Below, piece after piece: positions 1 to 7,535 of a stretch of 51,702 nucleotides of DNA. A program made the translations under genes and the position numbers. The stretch comes from Pseudomonas sp. GV071. GTDB taxonomy: Bacteria; Pseudomonadota; Gammaproteobacteria; Pseudomonadales; Pseudomonadaceae. The first letter of the stretch is position 1, and every line of letters starts with the position of its first letter. Location of the stretch: contig NZ_QAOJ01000020.1 in NCBI RefSeq assembly GCF_003050835.1, positions 1-51,702 of the forward strand, read 5' to 3'. Below the pieces are notes generated by a model, which searched no databases, was not told the DNA's origin, and worked only from the letters and a program-made list of their open reading frames with translations.

Positions 1-131
1 TCTACGGCGATTTCGCAGAAGGGATTCATCGACATTTTGACGTTGGCGAGATCAACGCCGGAGTTGTCCGCTTTGACGCGAACCTTGACGTTGTAGTCAA
101 CCACTCGTTTGACAGCTACAAGAACCTTCAT
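1..131 (-). CDS. etfB: Electron transfer flavoprotein beta subunit (N-terminal part)
   Basis: The frame begins MKVLVAVKRVVDYNVKVRV, the characteristic start of the ETF beta subunit, and runs off the left edge after about 43 codons, continuing through the conserved MNPFCEIAV segment. EtfB pairs with EtfA as the soluble FAD/AMP-binding carrier that takes electrons from acyl-CoA and other dehydrogenases. The ATG at 131 follows a GAGGAA ribosome binding site. It is divergent from the gene for ETF:ubiquinone oxidoreductase, its electron acceptor, so both arms of one pathway share a control region. Only the N-terminus is visible, so integrity of the gene cannot be judged. Confidence 0.93.
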   Translation of the reverse strand, partial: MKVLVAVKRVVDYNVKVRVKADNSGVDLANVKMSMNPFCEIAV

Positions 132-245
132 GGATTCCTCGTTACTCTCCGGTGAATAAGAAGTCGCCAATAGACAATGGCGGGTGATGCTCGTCGGCCG
201 GAACCGACGGTCAGCCTACAGCACGGCTAGCGCAAAACCGCCCGT

Positions 246-274
246 ATCTTGACCGCATCGCCCAAACGGGTCAA
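246..274 (-). promoter_or_regulatory. Candidate sigma-70 promoter for etfB
   Basis: On the minus strand, TTGACC (269-274) and CAAGAT (246-251) are separated by 17 bases, about 115 bp upstream of the etfB start. The -35 is good and the -10 matches 4 of 6. It lies inside an inverted repeat (TTGACC...GGTCAA, 249-274), which may itself be a regulator site. Inference only. Confidence 0.35.
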
Positions 275-334
275 TACGACAAAATGGCCACTTTAAGCCG
301 TGTAAAGCCGATTCTAGCAGGCTATTTGAAAATT

Positions 335-348
335 CAAACAAACGTTTG
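335..348. promoter_or_regulatory. PsrA-like operator (CAAAC-N4-GTTTG)
   Basis: The sequence CAAAC AAAC GTTTG fits the described Pseudomonas PsrA consensus [G/C]AAAC-N2-4-GTTTG[/C] exactly. It ends two bases before the -35 element of the etfD promoter, a position suited to repression. PsrA is a TetR-family regulator released by long-chain fatty acids, and etf genes have been reported among its targets, so induction by fatty acids is the natural reading. Confidence 0.65.
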
Positions 349-350
349 TA

Positions 351-379
351 TTGGACCCGTGAAGGTCCGTGGATATAAT
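351..379 (+). promoter_or_regulatory. Sigma-70 promoter of etfD
   Basis: TTGGAC (351-356), a 17-base spacer and a perfect TATAAT (374-379). A GGACC/GGTCC inverted repeat (353-368) spans the spacer. Transcription would begin near 386, giving a leader of about 65 bases before the GTG start of etfD. Confidence 0.75.
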
Positions 380-452
380 GCGCCGACACAGCTCACGGAA
401 CGAGCCCGTACCTCAAATAAAACATAGATAGAGCCTGAGTAGGAGATAGCCT

Positions 453-2117
453 GTGGAACGCGAATTTATGGAGTTCGACGTCGTCATCGTTGGCGCCGGC
501 CCAGCTGGCCTGTCCGCGGCCTGCCGACTGAAGCAAAAAGCCGCCGAAGCGGGCAAAGAGATCAGCGTCTGCGTAGTCGAGAAAGGCTCCGAAGTCGGTG
601 CCCACATCCTCTCCGGTGCCGTGTTCGAACCCCGCGCCCTGAACGAACTGTTCCCGGACTGGAAAGAGCTCGGCGCGCCGCTGAACACCCCGGTCAAGCG
701 TGACGACATTTATGTCCTTAAGAACGAGACCAGCGCCTCGAAAGTGCCTGACCTGTTTGTGCCGAAAACCATGCACAACGAAGGCAACTACATTATCTCC
801 CTCGGCAACCTGTGCCGCTGGCTGGCCCAACAGGCCGAGAACCTCGGCGTAGAGGTCTACCCAGGCTTTGCCGCTCAGGAAGCGCTGATCAACGAGAATG
901 GCGTCGTCACCGGCATTCTGACTGGCGACCTCGGCGTAGACCGTGAAGGCCATCCGAAAGAAGGCGTGTACACGCCGGGCATGGAGCTGCGCGGCAAGTA
1001 CACCCTGTTCGCCGAAGGCTGCCGTGGCCACATCGGTAAACAACTGATCAAGAAGTACAACCTGGACAGCGACGCCGACGCCCAGCATTACGGCATCGGC
1101 ATCAAGGAAATTTGGGACATCGACCCGTCCAAGCACGAGCAAGGCCTGGTGGTGCACACCGCCGGCTGGCCGCTGGACATCGTCGGCACCGAAAACACGG
1201 GGGGTTCGTTCCTCTATCACCTGGAAAACAATCAAGTCGTTGTCGGCCTGATCGTTGATCTGTCGTACGCCAACCCGCACCTGTCGCCGTTCGATGAGTT
1301 CCAGCGCTACAAACACCACCCAGTGATCAAGCAGTACCTGGAAGGCGGCAAGCGCGTTTCCTACGGCGCTCGCGCCATCTGTAAAGGCGGCCTGAACTCG
1401 CTGCCGAAGATGGTCTTCAACGGCGGCGCGCTGATCGGTTGCGACCTCGGCACCCTGAACTTCGCGAAGATCAAAGGCAGCCACACCGCCATGAAGTCCG
1501 GCATGCTCGCCGCTGACGCCGTGGCCGACGCGCTGTTCGCCGGTAGCGAAGGCGGTGACCTGCTCAACGGTTACGTCGAGTCGTTCAAGGCCAGCTGGCT
1601 GTACGACGAGCTGTTCCGCAGCCGTAACTTCGGCCCGGCGCTGCACAAGTTCGGCCCACTGCTGGGTGGCGCGTTTAACTTCGTCGACCAGAACATTTTC
1701 GGTGGCAAGATCCCGTTCACTCTGCACGACACCAAGCCGGATTACGCCTGCTTGAAGCCGGCCGCAGAAGCGAAAAAGATCGCCTACCCGAAACCGGACG
1801 GCAAACTCAGCTTCGACAAACTGAGCTCGGTATTCCTCTCCAACACCAACCATGAAGAGGAACAACCCTGCCACCTGAAGCTGATCGACCCGAGCATTCC
1901 GCTGCTGAAAAACCTGCCGCTCTACGACGAGCCTGCGCAGCGTTACTGCCCAGCTGGCGTGTACGAGATCGTCACCCAGGAAAGCGGTGAGAAGAAGTTC
2001 CAGATCAACGCGCAGAACTGCGTGCACTGCAAAACCTGCGATATCAAAGACCCGGCCCAGAACATCAACTGGGTGGCTCCGGAAGGCGCTGGCGGCCCGA
2101 ACTACCCCAACATGTAA
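453..2117 (+). CDS. etfD: Electron transfer flavoprotein-ubiquinone oxidoreductase
   Basis: This 554-residue inner-membrane-associated flavoprotein moves electrons from reduced ETF to ubiquinone. The N-terminus has the FAD dinucleotide fold VVIVGAGPAGLSAACRL (GxGxxG at about residues 14-19). The C-terminus has the cysteines of the 4Fe-4S cluster: RYCPAG followed by NCVHCKTCDIKDP. Length matches the bacterial family. The GTG at 453 is preferred over the in-frame ATG at 468 because TAGGAG lies at proper spacing before it. The gene is divergent from etfB and is followed by a strong terminator, so it is probably transcribed alone. A PsrA-like box at its promoter points to fatty-acid control. Confidence 0.97.
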   Translation: MEREFMEFDVVIVGAGPAGLSAACRLKQKAAEAGKEISVCVVEKGSEVGAHILSGAVFEPRALNELFPDWKELGAPLNTPVKRDDIYVLKNETSASKVPDLFVPKTMHNEGNYIISLGNLCRWLAQQAENLGVEVYPGFAAQEALINENGVVTGILTGDLGVDREGHPKEGVYTPGMELRGKYTLFAEGCRGHIGKQLIKKYNLDSDADAQHYGIGIKEIWDIDPSKHEQGLVVHTAGWPLDIVGTENTGGSFLYHLENNQVVVGLIVDLSYANPHLSPFDEFQRYKHHPVIKQYLEGGKRVSYGARAICKGGLNSLPKMVFNGGALIGCDLGTLNFAKIKGSHTAMKSGMLAADAVADALFAGSEGGDLLNGYVESFKASWLYDELFRSRNFGPALHKFGPLLGGAFNFVDQNIFGGKIPFTLHDTKPDYACLKPAAEAKKIAYPKPDGKLSFDKLSSVFLSNTNHEEEQPCHLKLIDPSIPLLKNLPLYDEPAQRYCPAGVYEIVTQESGEKKFQINAQNCVHCKTCDIKDPAQNINWVAPEGAGGPNYPNM

Positions 2118-2130
2118 ATGCTTGGGTAAT

Positions 2131-2160
2131 AAAAAGAGGCTCCTTCGGGAGCCTTTTTTA
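2131..2160 (+). terminator. Intrinsic terminator of etfD
   Basis: Stem GGCTCC/GGAGCC closed by a UUCG tetraloop (2138-2153), flanked by A-run and T-run, 13 bases after the etfD stop. Confidence 0.92.
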
Positions 2161-2200
2161 TTACCTGGCAGTTGCACAGATACACGCCCGACAGAAACGA

Positions 2201-2228
2201 CAAAGGGGCCCGAAGGCCCCTTTGTTTT
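2201..2228. terminator. Hairpin terminator between etfD and yggL
   Basis: Ten-base perfect stem CAAAGGGGCC/GGCCCCTTTG with a CGAA loop. It follows the 3' end of the minus-strand yggL gene by about 20 bases and is followed by TTTT on the plus strand, so it may act in both directions. Confidence 0.75.
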
Positions 2229-2243
2229 GCACAACCCGAAGGC

Positions 2244-2591
2244 TTATGCGTGCTCAGCGTTGATCTCGTTTTCCGGGTACCAAACGTCGATCAGCGGACT
2301 GGCGGTGTAGTCGGTGACTTCACTGCGCGCCTTCAGCCAAGCTTCAACAGCAGCACGCTGCTCTTCGCTGACCGAACCACGCTTGGCCAGGCAAACCAGA
2401 CCGTAGTCTTCACCGCCAACATAGCCCAGGCCATTGTCTTTCATCGCTTCACGCAGGAACGCGTCGAGGAAAGCGTCGATGTCCGCTTCGCTCAGGTCCG
2501 CCTTGAGGTTCAGGTTCAGCTCGAAACCGAGCTCCTGGAATTCATCCACGCAGAGTTTTTTGCGCAGACGGCGGGAACGATTAGTAGCCAT
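2244..2591 (-). CDS. yggL: YggL family 50S ribosome-binding protein
   Basis: A 115-residue protein starting MATNRSRRLRKKLCVDEFQ, with a basic N-terminus and an acidic remainder including the family segment LKADLSEADIDAFLDAF. This is the YggL (DUF469) family, whose E. coli member is reported to bind the 50S ribosomal subunit. The ATG at 2591 is chosen because GAGGA lies seven bases upstream; a longer in-frame start 33 bases earlier has no comparable site. It is a single gene converging on etfD, with a hairpin terminator between. Family assignment is secure; the role is from family knowledge. Confidence 0.9.
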   Translation of the reverse strand: MATNRSRRLRKKLCVDEFQELGFELNLNLKADLSEADIDAFLDAFLREAMKDNGLGYVGGEDYGLVCLAKRGSVSEEQRAAVEAWLKARSEVTDYTASPLIDVWYPENEINAEHA

Positions 2592-2830
2592 GGAACAATC
2601 CTCAAAAGTGATATCGCGCGGCACTTTACCAGCAATGGCGGCGGCTTGCCCGACTCTCTGCCAGGCGACCTGAAAGCGGCAGACAAAAAACCCGCACTAC
2701 CCCGCCAACTGTAGAACGCTTCGGGCATAATGCCGGCACTTTCTCCGCGCAATTGGGAACCTGTGGCCCCAAGCGCTTTCTTCTTTACGCCATCTTTCTT
2801 TTTTGGCCCTTGCCTGAAGGGTTTCTGCCA

Positions 2831-4264
2831 ATGATCAAATCGCTTCGCCACCTCGTCATCGTCAGCTTATTGTTACCCGCCGCCCTGCCGGCGTTTTCCG
2901 CCCCACTGAACACCACCCTGCCCGCCTCCGTACAAAAAGCCATGAAGGCCGGCAAGATAGGCAATGACTCGCTATCGGTAGTCACCCTGCCCATGACCGG
3001 CTCTGGCACGCCGACCATCATCAATGCCGACGTCTCCGTGAACCCGGCTTCGACCATGAAGCTGATCACCACCTACGCTGCCCTGGAATTGCTCGGCCCC
3101 ACCCACCAGTGGAAAACCGAGTTCTACAGCGACGGCCCGCTGAAAGACGGCGTGCTACACGGCAACCTCTACCTCAAAGGTGGCGGCGACCCGAAACTGA
3201 ACATGGAAAAACTCTGGCTGCTGATGCGCGACCTGCGCGCCAATGGCGTCCAGCAGGTGACCGGCGACTTGGTGCTGGACCGCACTCACTTTATCCAGCC
3301 GCAACTGCCGGTGTTTGATGACGACGGCAAAGACGACAACAAACCCTTTCTGGTAACCCCTGACTCGCTGCTGATCAACCTCAAGGCCGTGCGCATGATC
3401 ACCCGCGCCGACAGCGGCAAGGTCAGCGTAATGATGGAGCCGCCGCTGACTAACGTGCGCATCGACAACCGGGTGAAATACCTGGGTAAAGGCAAATGCG
3501 TCGGCGATGTGCGCTTCAATCCGGTCACCGAATTCGACGGCACTACCTTGGTGGTCACCGGCCAGCTCAATGAGGGCTGCAACACCCAGTCCTACCTGTC
3601 CCTGCTCGACCACGCCGGCTACGCGGCAGGCGCTGTGCGGGCCATCTGGCAAGAGTTGGGTGGCACCATCCTCGGCAAGGACCGTATCGATGTCGTACCC
3701 AAAGACGGCACCTTGCTGGCCCGCGCCTTCTCGCCGGACCTGGCCGAGATCATCCGCGACATCAACAAGTTCAGTAACAACACCATGGCCCGCCAGTTGT
3801 TTCTGAGCCTGGGCGCGGAGTTTCGCAACAGCGCCGACGGCGACGATGCCAAAGCTGCACAGCGGGTGATCCGCCAATGGCTGGCGAAAAAAGGCATTAC
3901 CGCCACCCACCTGGTGATGGAAAACGGCTCGGGCTTGTCGCGGGCTGAACGCGTAAGTGCGCGGGAGATGGCGGCGATTCTGCAAACCGCCTGGAAGGGT
4001 CCTTACGCCGCCGAATTCATCAGCTCCCTGCCGATCGTGGGCATGGACGGCACCATGCGCAAACGCCTGAAAAACTCGCCATTAAATGGCCAGGCGCACA
4101 TCAAGACTGGCACCCTCAACACCGTGCGCGCCATCGCCGGCTTCAGCCGCGATGCCCAGGGAGACACCTGGGCTGTAGTCGCCATCCTCAACGACCCACG
4201 CCCGTGGGGTGCGTCGTCGATTCTGGATCAGGTGCTGCTGGATCTGTACCGCAAGGCTAACTGA
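2831..4264 (+). CDS. dacB: D-alanyl-D-alanine carboxypeptidase/endopeptidase (PBP4 type)
   Basis: This 477-residue periplasmic penicillin-binding protein trims or cleaves peptidoglycan cross-links. A signal peptide occupies about residues 1-24 (hydrophobic stretch ending AFSA). All three serine-enzyme motifs are present: SxxK as STMK at 74-77, SNN at about 315-317, and KTG at about 425-427. The large insert between SxxK and SNN is typical of the class C / S13 peptidase family. The ATG at 2831 gives a proper signal sequence; the frame is open further upstream but without signal-like residues. It converges on rlmL with an inverted repeat pair between them. Confidence 0.95.
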   Translation: MIKSLRHLVIVSLLLPAALPAFSAPLNTTLPASVQKAMKAGKIGNDSLSVVTLPMTGSGTPTIINADVSVNPASTMKLITTYAALELLGPTHQWKTEFYSDGPLKDGVLHGNLYLKGGGDPKLNMEKLWLLMRDLRANGVQQVTGDLVLDRTHFIQPQLPVFDDDGKDDNKPFLVTPDSLLINLKAVRMITRADSGKVSVMMEPPLTNVRIDNRVKYLGKGKCVGDVRFNPVTEFDGTTLVVTGQLNEGCNTQSYLSLLDHAGYAAGAVRAIWQELGGTILGKDRIDVVPKDGTLLARAFSPDLAEIIRDINKFSNNTMARQLFLSLGAEFRNSADGDDAKAAQRVIRQWLAKKGITATHLVMENGSGLSRAERVSAREMAAILQTAWKGPYAAEFISSLPIVGMDGTMRKRLKNSPLNGQAHIKTGTLNTVRAIAGFSRDAQGDTWAVVAILNDPRPWGASSILDQVLLDLYRKAN

Positions 4265-4278
4265 GACATCTCAGACAT

Positions 4279-4374
4279 CACCGTCGTCCCAGCGCAGGCT
4301 GGGACCCAGAATCTGAAGTCGAACTCCTTCAGAAGTACCGCACCTGGATTCCTGCCTGCGCAGGAATGACGGTG
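4279..4374. repeat. Inverted pair of a CGTCATTCC-type intergenic repeat
   Basis: Two about 31-base arms in opposite orientation (4279-4309 and 4344-4374) share the pattern CACCGTC.TTCC..CGCAGGC..GGAA.CCAG, each able to fold on itself through its own small dyad. The outer edges extend the match (CAGACA.CACCGTC / GACGGTGTCTG). The pair fills the gap between the convergent dacB and rlmL genes and could end transcription from either side. Similar elements are widespread in Gammaproteobacteria. Confidence 0.7.
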
Positions 4375-4389
4375 TCTGGCCCGCAATCT

Positions 4390-6612
4390 TTATTTCGCCA
4401 TCAACTTCCACGCGCGGTGAATCTTGGTATTGCGCGCGAAATCCGGGTCCAGCGTGCTGGCGGTAATTTCTTCAACCTGATAACGCGCCGCCAGCCCTTC
4501 ATCGAGCTGGAATTTGCGGAAGTTGTTGGAGAAATACAGCACCCCGCCTGACGCCAGGCGCGCCATCGCCAGGTCCAGCAACTGCACATGGTCGCGCTGC
4601 ACGTCGAACACGCCTTCCATGCGCTTGGAATTGGAAAAGGTCGGCGGGTCGATGAAGATCAGGTCGTATTCTTCCCGGTCTGCCGCCAGCCAATTCATAA
4701 CATCGCCCTGCTCCAAACGATTCTTGTCCGAGAAGCCGTTCAGCGACAGGTTGCGGCGCGCCCAATCCAGATAGGTTTTCGACAGGTCGACGCTGGTGGT
4801 GGTGCGTGCCCCACCCTTCGCCGCATGCACGGTCGCCGTGGCGGTGTAGCAATACAGGTTGAGGAAACGCTTACCGGCCGCCTCGCGCTGAATGCGCAGG
4901 CGCAGTGGGCGGTGGTCGAGGAACAGACCGGTGTCGAGGTAGTCGGTGAGGTTGACCAGCAGCTTCACCCCGCCCTCGCTAACCTCGGTGAAGGTGCCTT
5001 GGGTGGCCTGACGCTCGTACTGTTTGGTACCGCTCTGGCGTTCACGACGCTTGATCACCACCTTGGACTTGTCGACGCCCAAGGCTTGCGGAATCGCAGC
5101 CAGGGCGTCGAACAGGCGACCCTGAGCCTTGTCGGCATCGATCGTGCGCGGTGGCGCGTACTCCTGCACATGCACCCAGTCGTGGTAGAGGTCGATGGCC
5201 AGGGCGTACTCCGGCATGTCGGCGTCATACACACGGTAGCAATCTACGCCTTCTCGGCGCGCCCACTTACCAAGAGCCTTGAGGTTTTTCTGCAGGCGGT
5301 TGGCGAACATCTGCCCGCCTTCACTCAGCCGTGCCTGTTCTAGCGGAGCGTCGGCGGCGGCAGTTTCCGGCGTATTGCCGAGGGCCACTTGCTCACGCTC
5401 GCGCTCACGCTGCTCCGGCGTGCGACGTTCGCCAGTAACGAACTGCTCGGGCTGCACCTTGATCAGCAGCAGCTTGCACGGCAGCGCGCCGTTCCAGAAG
5501 GCGTATTGCTTGTGGCTGCGAATGCCCATGCGCTTGCCCAGATCCGGCGCGCCAGTGAAAACCGCAGCCTCCCAGTTCATGCAGGCCTGACGCAGACGCT
5601 CGCCGAGGTTCTGATAGAGGTACAGCAGGCTGGCTTCATCGCCCAGGCGTTCGCCATAGGGCGGGTTGCACACCACCAGACCAGTCTGGTTATGGTCCGG
5701 ACGCGGCTCAAAGGTCGCCACTTCGCCCTGGTAGACCTTGATCCAGTTCGACAGGCCGGCACGCTCGATGTTGTTGCGCGCCGGCTGGATCAGCCGTGGG
5801 TCGGCTTCATAACCGCGAATCCACGACGGCTGCTTGGCCAGCCCCGCATCAGCCCGTTCCTGCGCTTCAGCATGCAGCTTCTTCCACAGCGCCGGCACGT
5901 GGCCGAGCCAGGAGGTAAAACCCCAGCGCTCACGGCGCAGGTTCGGCGCGATATCGGCGGCGATCATCGCCGCTTCCACCAGGAAGGTACCCACGCCACA
6001 CATCGGGTCAGCCAGGGCGCCGCCAGCAGCGGCGATGCGTGGCCAGCCGGCACGGATCAACACCGCTGCAGCGAGGTTTTCCTTCAGCGGCGCAGCGCCC
6101 TGCTGCAGGCGGTAACCGCGCTGGTGCAGGCTGTGGCCGGAGAGATCGAGAGACAAAATGGCTTCGCCACGGTCCAGGCGCAGATGAATGCGCAGGTCCG
6201 GATTGAGCTTGTCGATGGAGGGGCGTTCGCCAGTGCTGGTACGCAGCTTGTCGACGATGGCGTCCTTGACCTTCAAGGCACCGAAATGGGTGTTATCGAT
6301 ACCCGAGCCGTTACCGCTGAACTCAACCGCCAGGCTACCGGCGGCGTCCAGGTGTTCGGCCCAGTCGACCGACAACACACCGTCGTAGAGGTCATCAGCG
6401 TTGGCCATGGGAAAGCGCTTGAGCACCAGCAACACGCGGTTGGCCAGGCGGGACCAGAGGCACAGGCGGTAAGCCGTTTCCATCTGGGCAAAGCCACGGA
6501 TCGTCGAGGTGTGTTCACGGGTTTCTTCCAACCCCAGTGCGGTGGCTTCCTCGGCGAGCAAACCTTCCAGGCCTTTAGGGCAGGTAAGAAACAGTTCAAA
6601 ACGATCCGACAT
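4390..6612 (-). CDS. rlmL: Bifunctional 23S rRNA (guanine) methyltransferase RlmKL
   Basis: A 740-residue fusion of two SAM-dependent methyltransferases modifying 23S rRNA; in E. coli the halves make m2G2445 (RlmL) and m7G2069 (RlmK). An N-terminal THUMP-type region is followed by the RlmL catalytic motif NPPYGERLG near residue 316 and the RlmK motif DPPTFSNSKRM near residue 654. It is somewhat longer than the E. coli protein (702 aa), with a Q/E/R-rich linker (TPEQREREREQVALGNTPE) between the halves. The ATG at 6612 starts MSDRFELFLTCPKGLEG, the conserved family N-terminus. It lies divergent from rmf, another ribosome-related gene. Confidence 0.95.
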   Translation of the reverse strand: MSDRFELFLTCPKGLEGLLAEEATALGLEETREHTSTIRGFAQMETAYRLCLWSRLANRVLLVLKRFPMANADDLYDGVLSVDWAEHLDAAGSLAVEFSGNGSGIDNTHFGALKVKDAIVDKLRTSTGERPSIDKLNPDLRIHLRLDRGEAILSLDLSGHSLHQRGYRLQQGAAPLKENLAAAVLIRAGWPRIAAAGGALADPMCGVGTFLVEAAMIAADIAPNLRRERWGFTSWLGHVPALWKKLHAEAQERADAGLAKQPSWIRGYEADPRLIQPARNNIERAGLSNWIKVYQGEVATFEPRPDHNQTGLVVCNPPYGERLGDEASLLYLYQNLGERLRQACMNWEAAVFTGAPDLGKRMGIRSHKQYAFWNGALPCKLLLIKVQPEQFVTGERRTPEQREREREQVALGNTPETAAADAPLEQARLSEGGQMFANRLQKNLKALGKWARREGVDCYRVYDADMPEYALAIDLYHDWVHVQEYAPPRTIDADKAQGRLFDALAAIPQALGVDKSKVVIKRRERQSGTKQYERQATQGTFTEVSEGGVKLLVNLTDYLDTGLFLDHRPLRLRIQREAAGKRFLNLYCYTATATVHAAKGGARTTTSVDLSKTYLDWARRNLSLNGFSDKNRLEQGDVMNWLAADREEYDLIFIDPPTFSNSKRMEGVFDVQRDHVQLLDLAMARLASGGVLYFSNNFRKFQLDEGLAARYQVEEITASTLDPDFARNTKIHRAWKLMAK

Positions 6613-7093
6613 GTGTATTCCAGTGCCTAAGCGTTGTGGCGTGCAGTTGGTCTGCATGCCCGGTTGAAGACCTCGGTTCTACCCGACGATCCCGCACTCC
6701 CAAGTGGAGCGCTGTGTGAGCCGTTATTGGCTCGACGCTGCCAGACCGGACAGCCGCACTGCACAGGAGCCTAGTCGCAAGCCCTGCGCCGTGCCTGTCG
6801 CCAGGCCTAGCGAGTGACCGCAAACGGGATGCGGTCACCGAAAAATGTCATCGACAGCGGGTTTTCAACCCTTCGTCGGAATACCCGAACCATGCAAGTG
6901 CGAAAAGCTCGCACTGGCCATTCGCCGTTACCAGAGGCCACACCCCCGGCCCTGCTGGCGTGAGTGGCAAAGCAGCATTTCCCTTATGGCCTCACCACTA
7001 CAAACGTTACGTGCTTATGACAAAACGATCATTCCCAGCACCTCTGGCATTCGTTAGAAATCAACTCAGCCCCACGTCGCAACGACGCCGGGG
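6613..7093. other. Long intergenic region between rlmL and rmf
   Basis: About 480 bases without a supportable gene. The small open frames here have neither good ribosome binding sites nor recognisable products. Short inverted repeats occur (for example GTGACCGCA...TGCGGTCAC at 6814-6838, and GTGCGAAAAGCTCGCAC near 6898-6914). The promoter of rmf is probably in the AT-richer part before 7070, but no clear -10/-35 pair can be assigned. Confidence 0.5.
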
Positions 7094-7197
7094 GGAGACC
7101 CGTAACGCCGGCAGCGGGCTCCACTGGTAGAGGATTTCTGCCAGGCCTCGAAAGAGGCAAATAGGACATAACAGTCAACAAGTGAGGGCAACACCCT
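7094..7197 (+). ncRNA. Structured 5' leader of rmf (rmf RNA motif type)
   Basis: Three hairpins follow one another directly. The first is GGAG(A)CCCG paired with CGGGCTCC (7094-7122). The second is CTGGTAG paired with CTGCCAG (7124-7144). The third is GCCTC-GAAA-GAGGC with a GNRA tetraloop (7145-7158). A fourth small stem pairs the Shine-Dalgarno AGGG (7185-7188) with CCCT (7194-7197) immediately before the ATG. A conserved structured RNA upstream of rmf in Pseudomonas has been described by comparative genomics. The helices are seen directly; assignment to that motif and its exact ends are inference. Confidence 0.65.
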
Positions 7198-7413
7198 ATG
7201 AGAAGACTTAAGCGTGATCCTTTAGAAAGAGCTTTTTTGCGCGGCTATCAATTTGGCGTCCATGGCAAATCTCGTGAACTGTGTCCATTTACCCTTCCTT
7301 CCGTACGCCAAGCCTGGATCAACGGCTGGCGAGAGGGTCGTGGTGACAACTGGGACGGAATGATCGGCACCGCCGGTATCCATAGGCTTAACGAACTGAA
7401 CGCAGTCGGTTAA
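7198..7413 (+). CDS. rmf: Ribosome modulation factor
   Basis: A small basic 71-residue protein containing RDPLERAFLRGYQFGV and the downstream RQAWINGWREGRGDNWDG that define RMF. RMF binds 70S ribosomes when growth slows and makes 90S/100S dimers that are inactive in translation. The Pseudomonas protein is longer than the 55-residue E. coli form through its C-terminal tail. The start ATG follows GAGGG, which lies in a small hairpin at the end of a structured leader, so translation may be controlled by leader folding. A strong terminator follows, making it monocistronic. Confidence 0.97.
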   Translation: MRRLKRDPLERAFLRGYQFGVHGKSRELCPFTLPSVRQAWINGWREGRGDNWDGMIGTAGIHRLNELNAVG

Positions 7414-7483
7414 ACAGGGAAACTCCGACTACTTACTCCCGCTTTACCATGCACGTCCCATCCGGACGGCGGGCGAGAGCCCA

Positions 7484-7512
7484 GGGGCTCCTTTTAAGGA
7501 GCCCTTTTTATT
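7484..7512 (+). terminator. Intrinsic terminator of rmf
   Basis: Stem GGGCTCC/GGAGCCC (7485-7504) with a TTTTAA loop, then TTTTTATT, about 70 bases after the rmf stop and just before the convergent pyrD gene ends. Confidence 0.92.
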
Positions 7513-7535
7513 GCCCGCGATTTACGTCGGGGTCA

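Noticed and set aside
393..2234. A 613-codon open frame on the minus strand opposite etfD
   Set aside because: It mirrors the codon structure of a high-GC gene, has low-complexity Val/Ala/Gly composition and matches no family, while the plus strand encodes a full ETF-QO.
5389..6630. A 413-codon open frame on the plus strand opposite rlmL
   Set aside because: It is a shadow of the RlmKL reading frame, which has all methyltransferase motifs on the minus strand.
6845..7057. A 70-codon frame between rlmL and rmf
   Set aside because: No ribosome binding site, no recognisable product, and composition typical of non-coding sequence.
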